Positions 22,950 through 30,528 of a DNA stretch of 64,000 bases are shown in pieces. The DNA lies in contig NZ_LOKW01000025.1 in the NCBI RefSeq assembly GCF_002211305.1, positions 423,782 to 487,781 on the forward strand, read 5' to 3'. The notes below the pieces were generated by a model, which was not told where the DNA came from, did no database searches, and was given only the letters and a program-made list of their open reading frames with translations. The translations under genes were made by a program, and so were the position numbers. This stretch comes from Rhizobium sp. R634 (lineage in GTDB: Bacteria > Pseudomonadota > Alphaproteobacteria > Rhizobiales > Rhizobiaceae). Within the stretch, counting starts at the first letter, position 1, and each line of letters opens with the position of its first letter.

Positions 22950-23537
22950 GTGGGCGAAAGAGCGGTAGCCGACATAGAGCAAGATCACCGCACCGGCACC
23001 GATGCCAACGATTTGGCCGAGGCGCTTCTCGATGAAGTCACGGATCGACTCGCCGTAGCGGCGCAGCAGCCAGGCGAGGAAGAGGAAACGCGCGCCGCGT
23101 GCAATAATCGCCGAAACGATGAAAAGCCCCAGATTGACGTTGATGACGCCGGACAGGATCGTGACGATCTTGATCGGCGGCAGATGCGCAAGACCTGATG
23201 TGACAAGCAGCAGCAGGATCCACTCGTAGGTGACGTAGGCCTTCATCTGCTCGAAGGCATCGAGCTTGCCGTAGAATTCGAGAACCGGCCGCGCCACCGC
23301 CTCATAAGCGTAATGACCGAGCGCCCATCCCGCGATGCCGCCGAGCACGGAGGCGACAGTCGCAACCAGCGCGTAGCGATAGGAGCGTTCCGGCTTGGCG
23401 AGCGCCATCGGCAGGAAAAGCACATCGGCGGGCACGAGAAAGACGGAGCTTTCGACGAAGGCGATGACGGCGAGCCAGACTTCGGCCGATTTGCGTGCGG
23501 CCAGAGACATGGTCCAGTCGTAAAGTCTGCGGAGCAT
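22947..23537 (-). CDS. YqaA family (SNARE-associated/VTT) membrane protein
   Basis: A 196-residue inner-membrane protein of the YqaA branch of the DedA/VTT superfamily. It has a short charged head, then helices at about 20-45, 50-75, 105-135, 140-165 and 175-195. ESSVFLVPADVLFLPMAL and GGIAGWALGHYAYE are characteristic. DedA relatives act as lipid flippases in some bacteria; the YqaA role is unknown. ATG 23537 has AGGAAGG directly upstream. Its stop codon is formed by the end of a dispersed repeat. Confidence 0.83.
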   Translation of the reverse strand: MLRRLYDWTMSLAARKSAEVWLAVIAFVESSVFLVPADVLFLPMALAKPERSYRYALVATVASVLGGIAGWALGHYAYEAVARPVLEFYGKLDAFEQMKAYVTYEWILLLLVTSGLAHLPPIKIVTILSGVINVNLGLFIVSAIIARGARFLFLAWLLRRYGESIRDFIEKRLGQIVGIGAGAVILLYVGYRSFAH

Positions 23538-23737
23538 TCCATTCCCTTCCTGTTGCGGTGCAAAAAGCTTTAGGGGCCATGCGCGGCACTGTAAATGCTC
23601 GCCCGTGTCCTTCGCGCCACCGTCGTTTAAAAATTTCGTGAACCGTGGCGCGGGCGCGTCTCCCAAGATTTCATGAGATTGCGAATCGGCCATTCTGCGG
23701 CAAGCTGTTTCGAATGGACGCGCAGGATGGCGAGAGC

Positions 23738-24025
23738 ATGTTCAAAGTGATCGAAGGCGACCGTGGGCAGGCCGTGCAAATGGAAGTCCGGGCCGAGGGC
23801 AATTTCGGACCGAGCCGGGACGATGTCCGCCGGGAGGCCGCGCGGCGGCTCAACGAAAGCGGCTATCACGTTTCCCGCGTCCGGGAATTTGCCACCGGCG
23901 CGCAGATGCCGGCGGCGCTCAGATACCTGTCGCTGCAGCTCGATTTCGTCGCCGACGCGCTGTCGCGGCTCGACCCTATCCCCGTTGATTTTCGTTCCGA
24001 CGCCTATTGGCCGGTCTCTTCCTGA
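23738..24025 (+). CDS. Hypothetical protein (95 aa)
   Basis: A small soluble protein starting MFKVIEGDRGQAVQMEVRAE, with a second half YLSLQLDFVADALSRLDPIPVDF. It is acidic, with one predicted beta-rich half and one helix and no signal sequence. I do not recognise a family. ATG 23738 has AGGATGGCGAG before it. ATG 23714 (eight residues longer) is also possible. Its codon use fits the neighbouring genes. It is convergent with the antiporter gene, 43 bp away. Confidence 0.55.
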   Translation: MFKVIEGDRGQAVQMEVRAEGNFGPSRDDVRREAARRLNESGYHVSRVREFATGAQMPAALRYLSLQLDFVADALSRLDPIPVDFRSDAYWPVSS

Positions 24026-24068
24026 GCGGACGATATGAGGAATCGCGCCGCAGCTTGAGGCTGCGGTT

Positions 24069-25817
24069 TCAGGACAGATCCATCGACTTTTCCCACTGCT
24101 GGCGCAGGACGTTCATTTCCGTGCGCTTCTGGGCCATCTCGCTGACGACGGCGCGCAGATTGGGATGGCGCGACATGAACATGTTGAAGTCGCGCCGTTC
24201 GAGCAGTTCGAATTGGCAGAAATCGACGGCGATGACGTCGGCCGTGCGCCGGTCGCCGGTCAGCAGCGCCATCTCGCCGAAGAAGGCGCCAGGCTCGAGC
24301 CGGATGGCGCCGCTGGCGAGGCGGACTTCCACGGCTCCCGATGAAATGAAGTACATGCCGTCGCCCCGGTCGCCGCGACGGATGACGCGTTGGCCGGGCG
24401 GGGCGGATTTCGCCTTGAAGAGCAGCAGCAGCTCCTCCTGCGCGTCCTCATTGACCTGGGAGAATAGCGGGAAGGTTTCGATCAGCTGCTGGATCTTCAG
24501 CTGGTGCTGGCGCTCGCGCTCTTCGCCGAGCGCCCTGATCTTTTCGAGTTCGACGCCAAGGGCCTTCTGGCGGCCCCTGCCATAGTTTTCCCAGAGGGAC
24601 GGCCAGTTCGAACGCATGTATTTCTTCAGGCTGTCGGTCGCGAAGATCACCAGCGGGTTGAGCGTGATCGACAGGATCGCGGCGGCAAGGATCATATCCC
24701 GGCCCTCTTGCGGCAGGAGGCCGAGCGAGACGCCGAGACCGGCGAGGATGAAGGAAAATTCGCCGATCTGCGCAAGGCCGCCGGCCAAGGTCAGCCCCAT
24801 GCCGATCGGATAGCGCAGCAGCATGACGATCCCGAAGGTGATGATGCCCTTGCCGAGGATGATGAGCGCCAGCGCGCCGAGCACAGCCGCCGGCTGGCGC
24901 ACCAGGATCGAGGGGTCGAAGAGCATGCCGACGGAGACGAAGAACAGCACGGAGAAGGCGTTCTGCAGTGGCAGTGAATCGGCGGCCGCCCTGTGGCTGA
25001 GCTGGGATTCGCTCATGACGACGCCGGCGAAAAACGCACCCAGCGCGAAGGAGACGCCGAAGATCGCCGCCGAGCCGAAGGCGATGCCGAGTGCAATCGC
25101 CAGCACCGTCAGCGTGAAAAGCTCGCGCGAGCCGGTGCGGGCGATCATCGTCAGCAGCCAGGGCACGATGCGCGGGCCGAGGAAGATCGCCATGGCGGCG
25201 AACGCCGCCACCTTCAAGAGCGTCAGGCCGATCGTCAGCGCCAGCGGCAGGTCGCCGAGGCCGTGAGTGACTGCTTCGCCGGCGTGGCCGCCCAGCAGTT
25301 CGGCGAGCGCCGGCAGCATCACCAGCGCCAGGACCATCACCAGATCCTCGACGATCAGCCAGCCGACGGCGACGCGTCCGCTCGGCGCGTTGACGAGGTT
25401 TCGCTCTTCCAGTGCTTTCAGGAGAACGACGGTACTCGCCACCGACAGGCTGAGGCCGAAGACGAGGCCGGCGCCGAGGCTCCAGCCCCAGAGCTTGCAG
25501 AGACCGATGCCCAACAGGGTGGCGAGGATGATGCGCCCGATCGCGCCCGGCACGGCGAGGCCACGCACGGCAAGCAGGTCGGAGGCGGAGAAATGCAGGC
25601 CGACGCCGAACATCAGCAGGATGACGCCCATTTCGGCGAGCTGCCCGGCAAGGGCGGTATCGGCGACGAAACCCGGCGTGAACGGCCCCATCAGGATGCC
25701 GGCCATCAGGTAACCGACGAGCGGCGGCAGCCGCAGGCGATCGGCGCCGTAACCGAGGATCGCCGCGAAAACGAAGCTAACGGCGACCGTTGCTATGAGT
25801 CCTACTTCCTGATGCAC
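24069..25817 (-). CDS. CPA2 cation:proton antiporter with cyclic-nucleotide-binding domain
   Basis: A 582-residue protein of the Kef/YbaL type. About 12-13 membrane helices (residues 1-400) include FGVGLHFSA and FLASGVVMSES-like CPA2 segments (here FFAGVVMSESQL). After them comes a charged linker and a C-terminal cNMP-binding domain (about 450-560) with FGEMALLTGDRRTADV, the phosphate-binding cassette with its Arg. A cNMP domain takes the place of the more usual TrkA-N (RCK) domain. GTG 25817, with GGAAGG upstream, is chosen as start. It probably exports K+ or Na+ against H+. Confidence 0.87.
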   Translation of the reverse strand: MHQEVGLIATVAVSFVFAAILGYGADRLRLPPLVGYLMAGILMGPFTPGFVADTALAGQLAEMGVILLMFGVGLHFSASDLLAVRGLAVPGAIGRIILATLLGIGLCKLWGWSLGAGLVFGLSLSVASTVVLLKALEERNLVNAPSGRVAVGWLIVEDLVMVLALVMLPALAELLGGHAGEAVTHGLGDLPLALTIGLTLLKVAAFAAMAIFLGPRIVPWLLTMIARTGSRELFTLTVLAIALGIAFGSAAIFGVSFALGAFFAGVVMSESQLSHRAAADSLPLQNAFSVLFFVSVGMLFDPSILVRQPAAVLGALALIILGKGIITFGIVMLLRYPIGMGLTLAGGLAQIGEFSFILAGLGVSLGLLPQEGRDMILAAAILSITLNPLVIFATDSLKKYMRSNWPSLWENYGRGRQKALGVELEKIRALGEERERQHQLKIQQLIETFPLFSQVNEDAQEELLLLFKAKSAPPGQRVIRRGDRGDGMYFISSGAVEVRLASGAIRLEPGAFFGEMALLTGDRRTADVIAVDFCQFELLERRDFNMFMSRHPNLRAVVSEMAQKRTEMNVLRQQWEKSMDLS

Positions 25818-26031
25818 GTCTGGCCCTTCCGGATGACAAGGGCCGCACTTTGGACGAAGTGCACGCAAAATTAAACAGTTGATTCGCGAGATATGGCGAC
25901 TGTTCGGCGCCTAAATTAATCTGGCGCAAGCGGGCGTTTCTCCCTTGCCCACCCATAATCCTGCCGTCGCCGATGTTGGAACCACTTGTAGCCTGTCTCG
26001 TTGCTCTTTCATCAGGAGAAGGAGAAACGAT

Positions 26032-26316
26032 ATGCGAAAGATCATCCTGAACTGTACTGTGACGGCGCTTGCCGTCTGCTCGTTTGCCGCGCCCGTTCTC
26101 GCCGACAGTGTCTATGTCAGGGAGCGTTCCTATGACGACGGCTATCGCCATGAGCGGGTGAGACCGGGCGTTACCATCAGCGAACGCGGCATCACCTTCG
26201 GCGCGGTGCGCGAACGCGAGCGCCGCCGCCATCGCGACGACGGCTGCGAAACCAGGAGCGTCACCCGCCAGACAGAGGACGGCGAGGTTACCAGGACGGT
26301 CCGGCGCTGCTATTGA
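26032..26316 (+). CDS. Small secreted protein of unknown function
   Basis: A 94-residue precursor with a clear Sec signal peptide (MRKIILNCTVTALAVCSFAA, cleavage near PVLADS). The mature part is strongly charged and rich in Arg and Glu (VRERERRRHRDDGCETRSV), with two cysteines near the end (CETRS and RRCY) that could pair in the periplasm. An excellent Shine-Dalgarno sequence (GGAGAAGGAGAAACGAT) precedes ATG 26032. No family recognised. A hairpin terminator follows. Confidence 0.75.
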   Translation: MRKIILNCTVTALAVCSFAAPVLADSVYVRERSYDDGYRHERVRPGVTISERGITFGAVRERERRRHRDDGCETRSVTRQTEDGEVTRTVRRCY

Positions 26317-26333
26317 CGGTATGTGGCATGAAG

Positions 26334-26366
26334 ACGAAGCCCGGTTCCAGCGAGCCGGGTTTTCGT
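26334..26366 (+). terminator. Intrinsic terminator after the small secreted protein
   Basis: ACGAAGCCCGG (26334-26344) pairs with CCGGGTTTTCGT (26355-26366) around a 10-base loop, with one bulge and a run of four T in the second arm. Confidence 0.6.
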
Positions 26367-26471
26367 CGGTCCGCTATCGCAATGTGGTGGTGGAAGTCAC
26401 TCGTCGATGCTATGAGCGCGCCTTCGTTCAAAGCGCGTGTCTCACGCCAACACCTCGCAGGATTTTTCAAT

Positions 26472-26759
26472 ATGATTGAGCTTACCCCATCCCAGATCGC
26501 TGCACTCAAACTCGTCAGGGATGGAGATCTTTATCCTCAGCCAGCCAATAAATGGACGCATCAGAACGCGACCGTGACCTACGCCAAATCCGACCGCTGG
26601 AAAGAGCGGCCGCAGAAAGTCAAATCGGTCACGGCAAAGACGCTGGGGGAGTTGACGGAGTCGGGTTTCCTCGAGCGGCGGCACCTGGACGACGATGTCT
26701 CGAAAGACGTCTACGGCATCACCATGGCCGGCAAGATATGGCTGTTGAAGAATAAGTAA
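26472..26759 (+). CDS. Small winged-helix-like protein (95 aa)
   Basis: Starts MIELTPSQIAALKLVRDGDL and ends VSKDVYGITMAGKIWLLKNK. The order of a helix, a basic turn region (KSVTAKTLGELTESGFLERR) and a beta hairpin ending in YGITMAGK looks like a MarR-like winged helix reduced to its core. DNA binding is inference. It is a stand-alone gene between a terminator and tRNA-Leu. ATG 26472 is chosen because the fold starts there. No strong Shine-Dalgarno is visible. Confidence 0.6.
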   Translation: MIELTPSQIAALKLVRDGDLYPQPANKWTHQNATVTYAKSDRWKERPQKVKSVTAKTLGELTESGFLERRHLDDDVSKDVYGITMAGKIWLLKNK

Positions 26760-26864
26760 TTTTAGTCGGATGCCAATTCGTTCCGTATCCGTATGCGTAT
26801 CTGGATCGGGGCCGCGGGGTGAAACCCGTCCGCCTTCGTTCCTGACGGAACTACGGCGCGACAG

Positions 26865-26915
26865 CCTCCGCTCTGTGAGCTTCGGCCCGCCAAGCCGAAG
26901 CTCACAGAGCGGAGG
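26865..26915. terminator. 22-bp perfect inverted repeat just after tRNA-Leu
   Basis: CCTCCGCTCTGTGAGCTTCG (plus GC) pairs perfectly with its complement at 26894-26915 around the 7-base loop CCGCCAA. It begins one base beyond the 3' CCA of tRNA-Leu on the minus strand. It could terminate or process that transcript. No T tract follows. Confidence 0.65.
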
Positions 26916-26916
26916 C

Positions 26917-27001
26917 TGGTGCCCCATGCCGGGGTCGAACCAGCACTTCTTTCGAAACTCGATTTTGAGTCGAGCGCGTCTACCAATTCCGCCAATGGGG
27001 C
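26917..27001 (-). tRNA. tRNA-Leu (CAA)
   Basis: The minus strand reads GCCCCATTGGCGGAATTGGT... and ends ...ATGGGGCACCA, 85 nt with encoded CCA. The acceptor stem GCCCCAT/ATGGGGC pairs fully. The anticodon stem CTCGA/TCGAG encloses the loop CTCAAAA, giving anticodon CAA for UUG codons. The long variable arm (TTTCGAAAGAAGT) is of class II leucine type, and the T-loop is GGTTCGACCCC. A perfect 22-bp hairpin follows directly. Confidence 0.97.
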
Positions 27002-27127
27002 AACGGATACAGACGGGCGGCTGTCTAACATGCGGGCGCCCGCGCGCGCAAGACGGTCGGGCGAAGTTATCGCGGTTCCCCGTGAGAGATCCGGCCTCGT
27101 CGTTTTCGAGGCCGGATGCCGTTGTTA

Positions 27128-28423
27128 TCAATGGGCGGCGGCGGGTACGGGGTTGGTCAGGCCGGACTTCTTCAGCGTGATCGCCAGGACCGAGGCCAGC
27201 AGGCAGAAGGCGCCGGCGACGAAGAAGGCGGGCAGGTAGGTCGAAAGCTCGGTGCGCGAGAGGCCGGCACCATAAGCGGCGGTGGCGGCGCCCAGCTGAT
27301 GGCCGGCGAAGACCCAGCCGAAGACGAGGCCGGCCTTTTCGCGGCCGAAGCGATCGGCGGCGATCTTGACGGTCGGCGGTACGGTGGCGATCCAGTCGAG
27401 GCCATAGAAGATGGCAAAGAAGGAGAGGCCGTAAAAGCTGAAATCGCTGAAGGGCAGGTAGAGCAGCGAAAGGCCGCGCAGACCATAATACCAAAACAGC
27501 AGCCAGCGATTGTCGAACCGGTCGGAGAGCCAGCCGGACCCGATCGTGCCGAAGAAATCGAAGATGCCCATGACGGCAAGCACGCTGGCGGCGGCTACCG
27601 GGGCGATGCCGAAATCGCCGCAGAGAGTGACGAAATGCGTCTGGATCAGACCGTTGGTGCTGAGGCCGCAGATGAAGAAAGTGGCAAAGAGGATCCAGAA
27701 GGTCGAGGTTGTCGAAATTTCCTTCAGCACGGTGATCGGCGTTGCAAGCGCTGCGCTGAGCGTGCCGCGTGCCGGGGCAGGGGCGACGTGCGTTTCTCCC
27801 AGCAGCGGCAGACTTACATCCGAGGGACGGTCGCGCATGAGGAGAAGGACGAGCAGGGCCGCGACCATGATCATGGCGCAGACGAAAAAGACGGTGGCAC
27901 GCCAGCCATAGCGCTCGGTGAGTTCCGCCATCAGCGGCAGGAACACCAACTGGCCGGTTGCCGAGCTTGCCGAGAGCATGCCGACGACGAGGCCGCGATG
28001 CTTGACGAACCAGCGCGTGGAAACCGTTGCCGCCAGCACCATGGCCGTCAGGCCGGTGCCGAAGCCGACGACGACGCCCCACAGCGCCAAGAGATGCCAG
28101 AGCTTGGTCATGAACAGCGAGCCGATGAAGCCTGCGCCGACCAGCGCCAGCGCAAAGACGATGACCTTGCGGACGCCGAAATAATTCATGAAGGCGGCGG
28201 CAAAGGGACCCATCAGGCCGAAGAGGACGAGGCGGATCGCGAGGGCAGAGGAAATTTGCGACGTCTCCCAGCCGAACTCGTCCTGCAGCGGCTTGATGAG
28301 CACGCCGGGGGCGCCCATGGCGCCTGCCGTGACCAACATGGTGAGGAAGGTCGCGGCAACGACGACCCAGCCATAGTGGATGTTGCGCCGGGCAAGGGTG
28401 GAGGCAAGCGCTGTAGAAACCAT
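27128..28423 (-). CDS. MFS transporter
   Basis: A 431-residue protein with 12 predicted membrane helices and a central cytoplasmic loop (about 195-215), close to the oxalate/monocarboxylate-type MFS (YGWVVVAATFLTML, GVLIKPLQDEFGW, GPFAAAFMNYFGVRKVI). The substrate is unknown. It is divergent from a TetR-type regulator with paired palindromes between the two genes, so a substrate-inducible efflux or uptake unit is likely. The upstream AGATTCC/GGAATCTCC region leaves the ribosome-binding site weak. Confidence 0.87.
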   Translation of the reverse strand: MVSTALASTLARRNIHYGWVVVAATFLTMLVTAGAMGAPGVLIKPLQDEFGWETSQISSALAIRLVLFGLMGPFAAAFMNYFGVRKVIVFALALVGAGFIGSLFMTKLWHLLALWGVVVGFGTGLTAMVLAATVSTRWFVKHRGLVVGMLSASSATGQLVFLPLMAELTERYGWRATVFFVCAMIMVAALLVLLLMRDRPSDVSLPLLGETHVAPAPARGTLSAALATPITVLKEISTTSTFWILFATFFICGLSTNGLIQTHFVTLCGDFGIAPVAAASVLAVMGIFDFFGTIGSGWLSDRFDNRWLLFWYYGLRGLSLLYLPFSDFSFYGLSFFAIFYGLDWIATVPPTVKIAADRFGREKAGLVFGWVFAGHQLGAATAAYGAGLSRTELSTYLPAFFVAGAFCLLASVLAITLKKSGLTNPVPAAAH

Positions 28424-28473
28424 AAGGAGATTCCGTTCGGAGTCAGGGTCGGGAAGACGGAGGCGGGATTTAC

Positions 28474-28516
28474 ATGATGGTCATCATATTTCTTGCCTAT
28501 TGATGATGGACGTCAT
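28474..28516. promoter_or_regulatory. Two operator-like palindromes between MFS and TetR genes
   Basis: ATGATGGTCATCAT (28474-28487) and ATGATGGACGTCAT (28503-28516) differ at two positions and start 29 bp apart. Each is an inverted repeat (ATGATG-N2-CATCAT type). Their position in the 128-bp divergent promoter is typical for autoregulatory TetR operators. Confidence 0.6.
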
Positions 28517-28551
28517 ATATTTTGTCAAGCAGCTATTTCCGGAGATGAAAA

Positions 28552-29136
28552 ATGCGGGTCACCCGCGAGAAATTCGCCGAAAACCGAGAGAAAATCCTGA
28601 GTGTTGCCGGCGTGCTCTTTCGCGAGAACGGTTTCGATGGGGTGGGCGTCGTCGACATCATGAAGGCGGCGGGGCTGACGCATGGCGGTTTTTACGGTCA
28701 TTTCGCTTCGAAGGACGAGCTGGCGCTGGAGGTCAGCCGCAAGCTGATCGACAAGGTCGAAACGCGCTGGAAGGAGCATATCGCGCAGTCTCCCGACCGG
28801 CCGCTGGAATCACTGCTCGACCACTATATCCACTGGCGCACGGTCGACGATCCGGGCGGCAGCTGCGTCTTCGCGACACTGATCCAGGAGGTAAGCCGCA
28901 GCCGCGGCGCGGTGCGCGCCGTCTTCAGCGACGGGCTCTCCGTACTGGTCGACACGCTCGCCGATATCGTTCCCGGCGAGAGCGAAGAGGAACGCCGCGC
29001 CAATGCCGCCACCACGCTCTCCTCGATGATGGGCGCCGTCATCCTGGCACGTGCGGTCGAGGACCGAGCGCTTGCCGAGCAATTTCTGGTGACGATGCGC
29101 CGCCAGCTCGATCCCAATCACGGCAATCAGAAATAA
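28552..29136 (+). CDS. TetR/AcrR family transcriptional regulator
   Basis: A 194-residue protein with the TetR helix-turn-helix at the N-terminus (about 8-55): KFAENREKILSVAGVLFRENG, then GVGVVDIMKAAGLTHGGFYGHFASKDELA. The THGGFYGHF recognition helix is of the AcrR/YxaF-like type. The C-terminal ligand domain ends near ALAEQFLVTMRRQL. GGAGATGAAAA precedes ATG 28552. It is divergent from the MFS gene and probably represses it. Confidence 0.92.
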   Translation: MRVTREKFAENREKILSVAGVLFRENGFDGVGVVDIMKAAGLTHGGFYGHFASKDELALEVSRKLIDKVETRWKEHIAQSPDRPLESLLDHYIHWRTVDDPGGSCVFATLIQEVSRSRGAVRAVFSDGLSVLVDTLADIVPGESEEERRANAATTLSSMMGAVILARAVEDRALAEQFLVTMRRQLDPNHGNQK

Positions 29137-29138
29137 GC

Positions 29139-29243
29139 TCAGTCGCGGAAGGCGATGAGGGCGTTGCTCTCGACGATCTCGGTGAATTTTCCATCCGGCG
29201 AAAGAGCGGCCAGTTCGCTTCGCAGCGTCTGCTCGAATTCCAT
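29139..29243 (-). pseudogene. Short frame, possibly the 3' remnant of a lost gene
   Basis: Minus-strand codons from 29243 read MEFEQTLRSELAALSPDGKF, TEIVESNALIAFRD and stop. The frame stays open a little further upstream (GALGGRT before it) until a TAA at 29325-29327. It has the look of the C-terminal end of a methyltransferase-like enzyme and no ribosome-binding site, so a decayed gene is more likely than a 34-residue protein. Family assignment is a guess. Confidence 0.35.
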
Positions 29244-29324
29244 CGTCCTGCCGCCGAGCGCTCCCTTCGCGTCAACGGGGAGGGAGCTGTCCTGGTGGTT
29301 TGAAGGCTGAAAGCGGGCCGGCGA

Positions 29325-30305
29325 TTATTTGAAGCCGGCGACGGCATGCGGGATATAAGGCGCTTCCAGCGCGGCGATTTCCTCGGCGGTGAGCTTGACC
29401 GACAGCGAGGCGACGGCGTCCTTCAGATGGTGCGGTTTGGAAGCGCCGATGATCGGGGCGGTCACCGCGCTTTTCTGCAGGATCCAGGCCGTAGCCACCT
29501 GGGCGCGGGAGATGCCGCGGGCCTTGGCGATCTCGGCCACGGCCTCGACGATCTTGCGGTCGGAGTCGACCGATTGGGTGTAGAGCGTCTTGCCGAACTC
29601 GTCGGTTTCGCTGCGCGCCGTCGCCTCGTCCCAGTTGCGGGTCAGGCGGCCGCGGGCAAGCGGGCTCCAGGGAATGACGGCGATCTTCTGATCCTCGCAG
29701 AGCGGCAGCATTTCGCGCTCTTCCTCGCGGTAGAGCAGGTTCAGGTGGTCCTGCATGCTGACGAATTCGGTCCAGCCGTTCAGCCGGGAGGCGTAAAGCG
29801 CCTTGGCGAATTGCCAGGCATACATGGAGGAGGCGCCGATATAACGCGCCTTGCCTGATTTAACGACGTCGTGCAGCGCTTCCAGCGTTTCCTCGATCGG
29901 CGTCGTATAGTCGAAGCGATGGATCTGGTAGAGGTCGACATAATCGGTGCCCAGGCGGCGCAGGCTATTGTCGATCTCATCGAAGATCGCCTTGCGCGAC
30001 AGGCCGGCGCCGTTCGGGCCCGGCCGCATGCGGTTGAACACCTTGGTCGCCAGCACGATATCCTCGCGCTTCGTAAAATCCTTGATGGCGCGGCCGACGA
30101 TCTCCTCGGAAGAGCCGTTGGAATAGGTGTTGGCGGTGTCGAGGAAATTGATACCAAGGTCGATCGCCTGCCGGATTATCGCCCGGCTTTCCTCCTCCGG
30201 CAGGCTCCAGGCATGGTTGCCGCGGCCGGGATCGCCGAAGGTCATGCAGCCCAGGCAGATCTTCGAGACTTCGAGGCCGGTCTTTCCGAATTTTGCGTAT
30301 TCCAT
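29325..30305 (-). CDS. Aldo/keto reductase
   Basis: A 326-residue NADPH-dependent (beta/alpha)8-barrel oxidoreductase. The catalytic tetrad is visible: Asp and Tyr in FLDTANTYSNGSSEE, Lys in VLATKVF, His in LYQIHRFDYTTP. The cofactor segment is GASKPHHLKDAVASL. It resembles the YghZ/Tas-like AKR group. The substrate cannot be told. ATG 30305 gives MEYAKFGKTGLEVSK. It is divergent from the acyl-CoA synthetase, with 223 bp between the starts. Confidence 0.92.
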   Translation of the reverse strand: MEYAKFGKTGLEVSKICLGCMTFGDPGRGNHAWSLPEEESRAIIRQAIDLGINFLDTANTYSNGSSEEIVGRAIKDFTKREDIVLATKVFNRMRPGPNGAGLSRKAIFDEIDNSLRRLGTDYVDLYQIHRFDYTTPIEETLEALHDVVKSGKARYIGASSMYAWQFAKALYASRLNGWTEFVSMQDHLNLLYREEEREMLPLCEDQKIAVIPWSPLARGRLTRNWDEATARSETDEFGKTLYTQSVDSDRKIVEAVAEIAKARGISRAQVATAWILQKSAVTAPIIGASKPHHLKDAVASLSVKLTAEEIAALEAPYIPHAVAGFK

Positions 30306-30528
30306 GAAACGACTCCGTGATGAATCTGACGGTGCTCCCCGGCGGCTTTCCATCATCTAGTGCGGAGCCGCCGAAGTCGCAGGGGAGCACAACGAAGAAT
30401 TTGTGCTGCAGGTGCACAATCATCCGTGACCGCCTGAAGCCGTGTTTTCCGCGCCATTTCGCGCTCCTGCTTGCACATCGGCGCCGCAAGGTGTTAGCTG
30501 CTGCAGCATTTTTTACCGGAATCCGACG

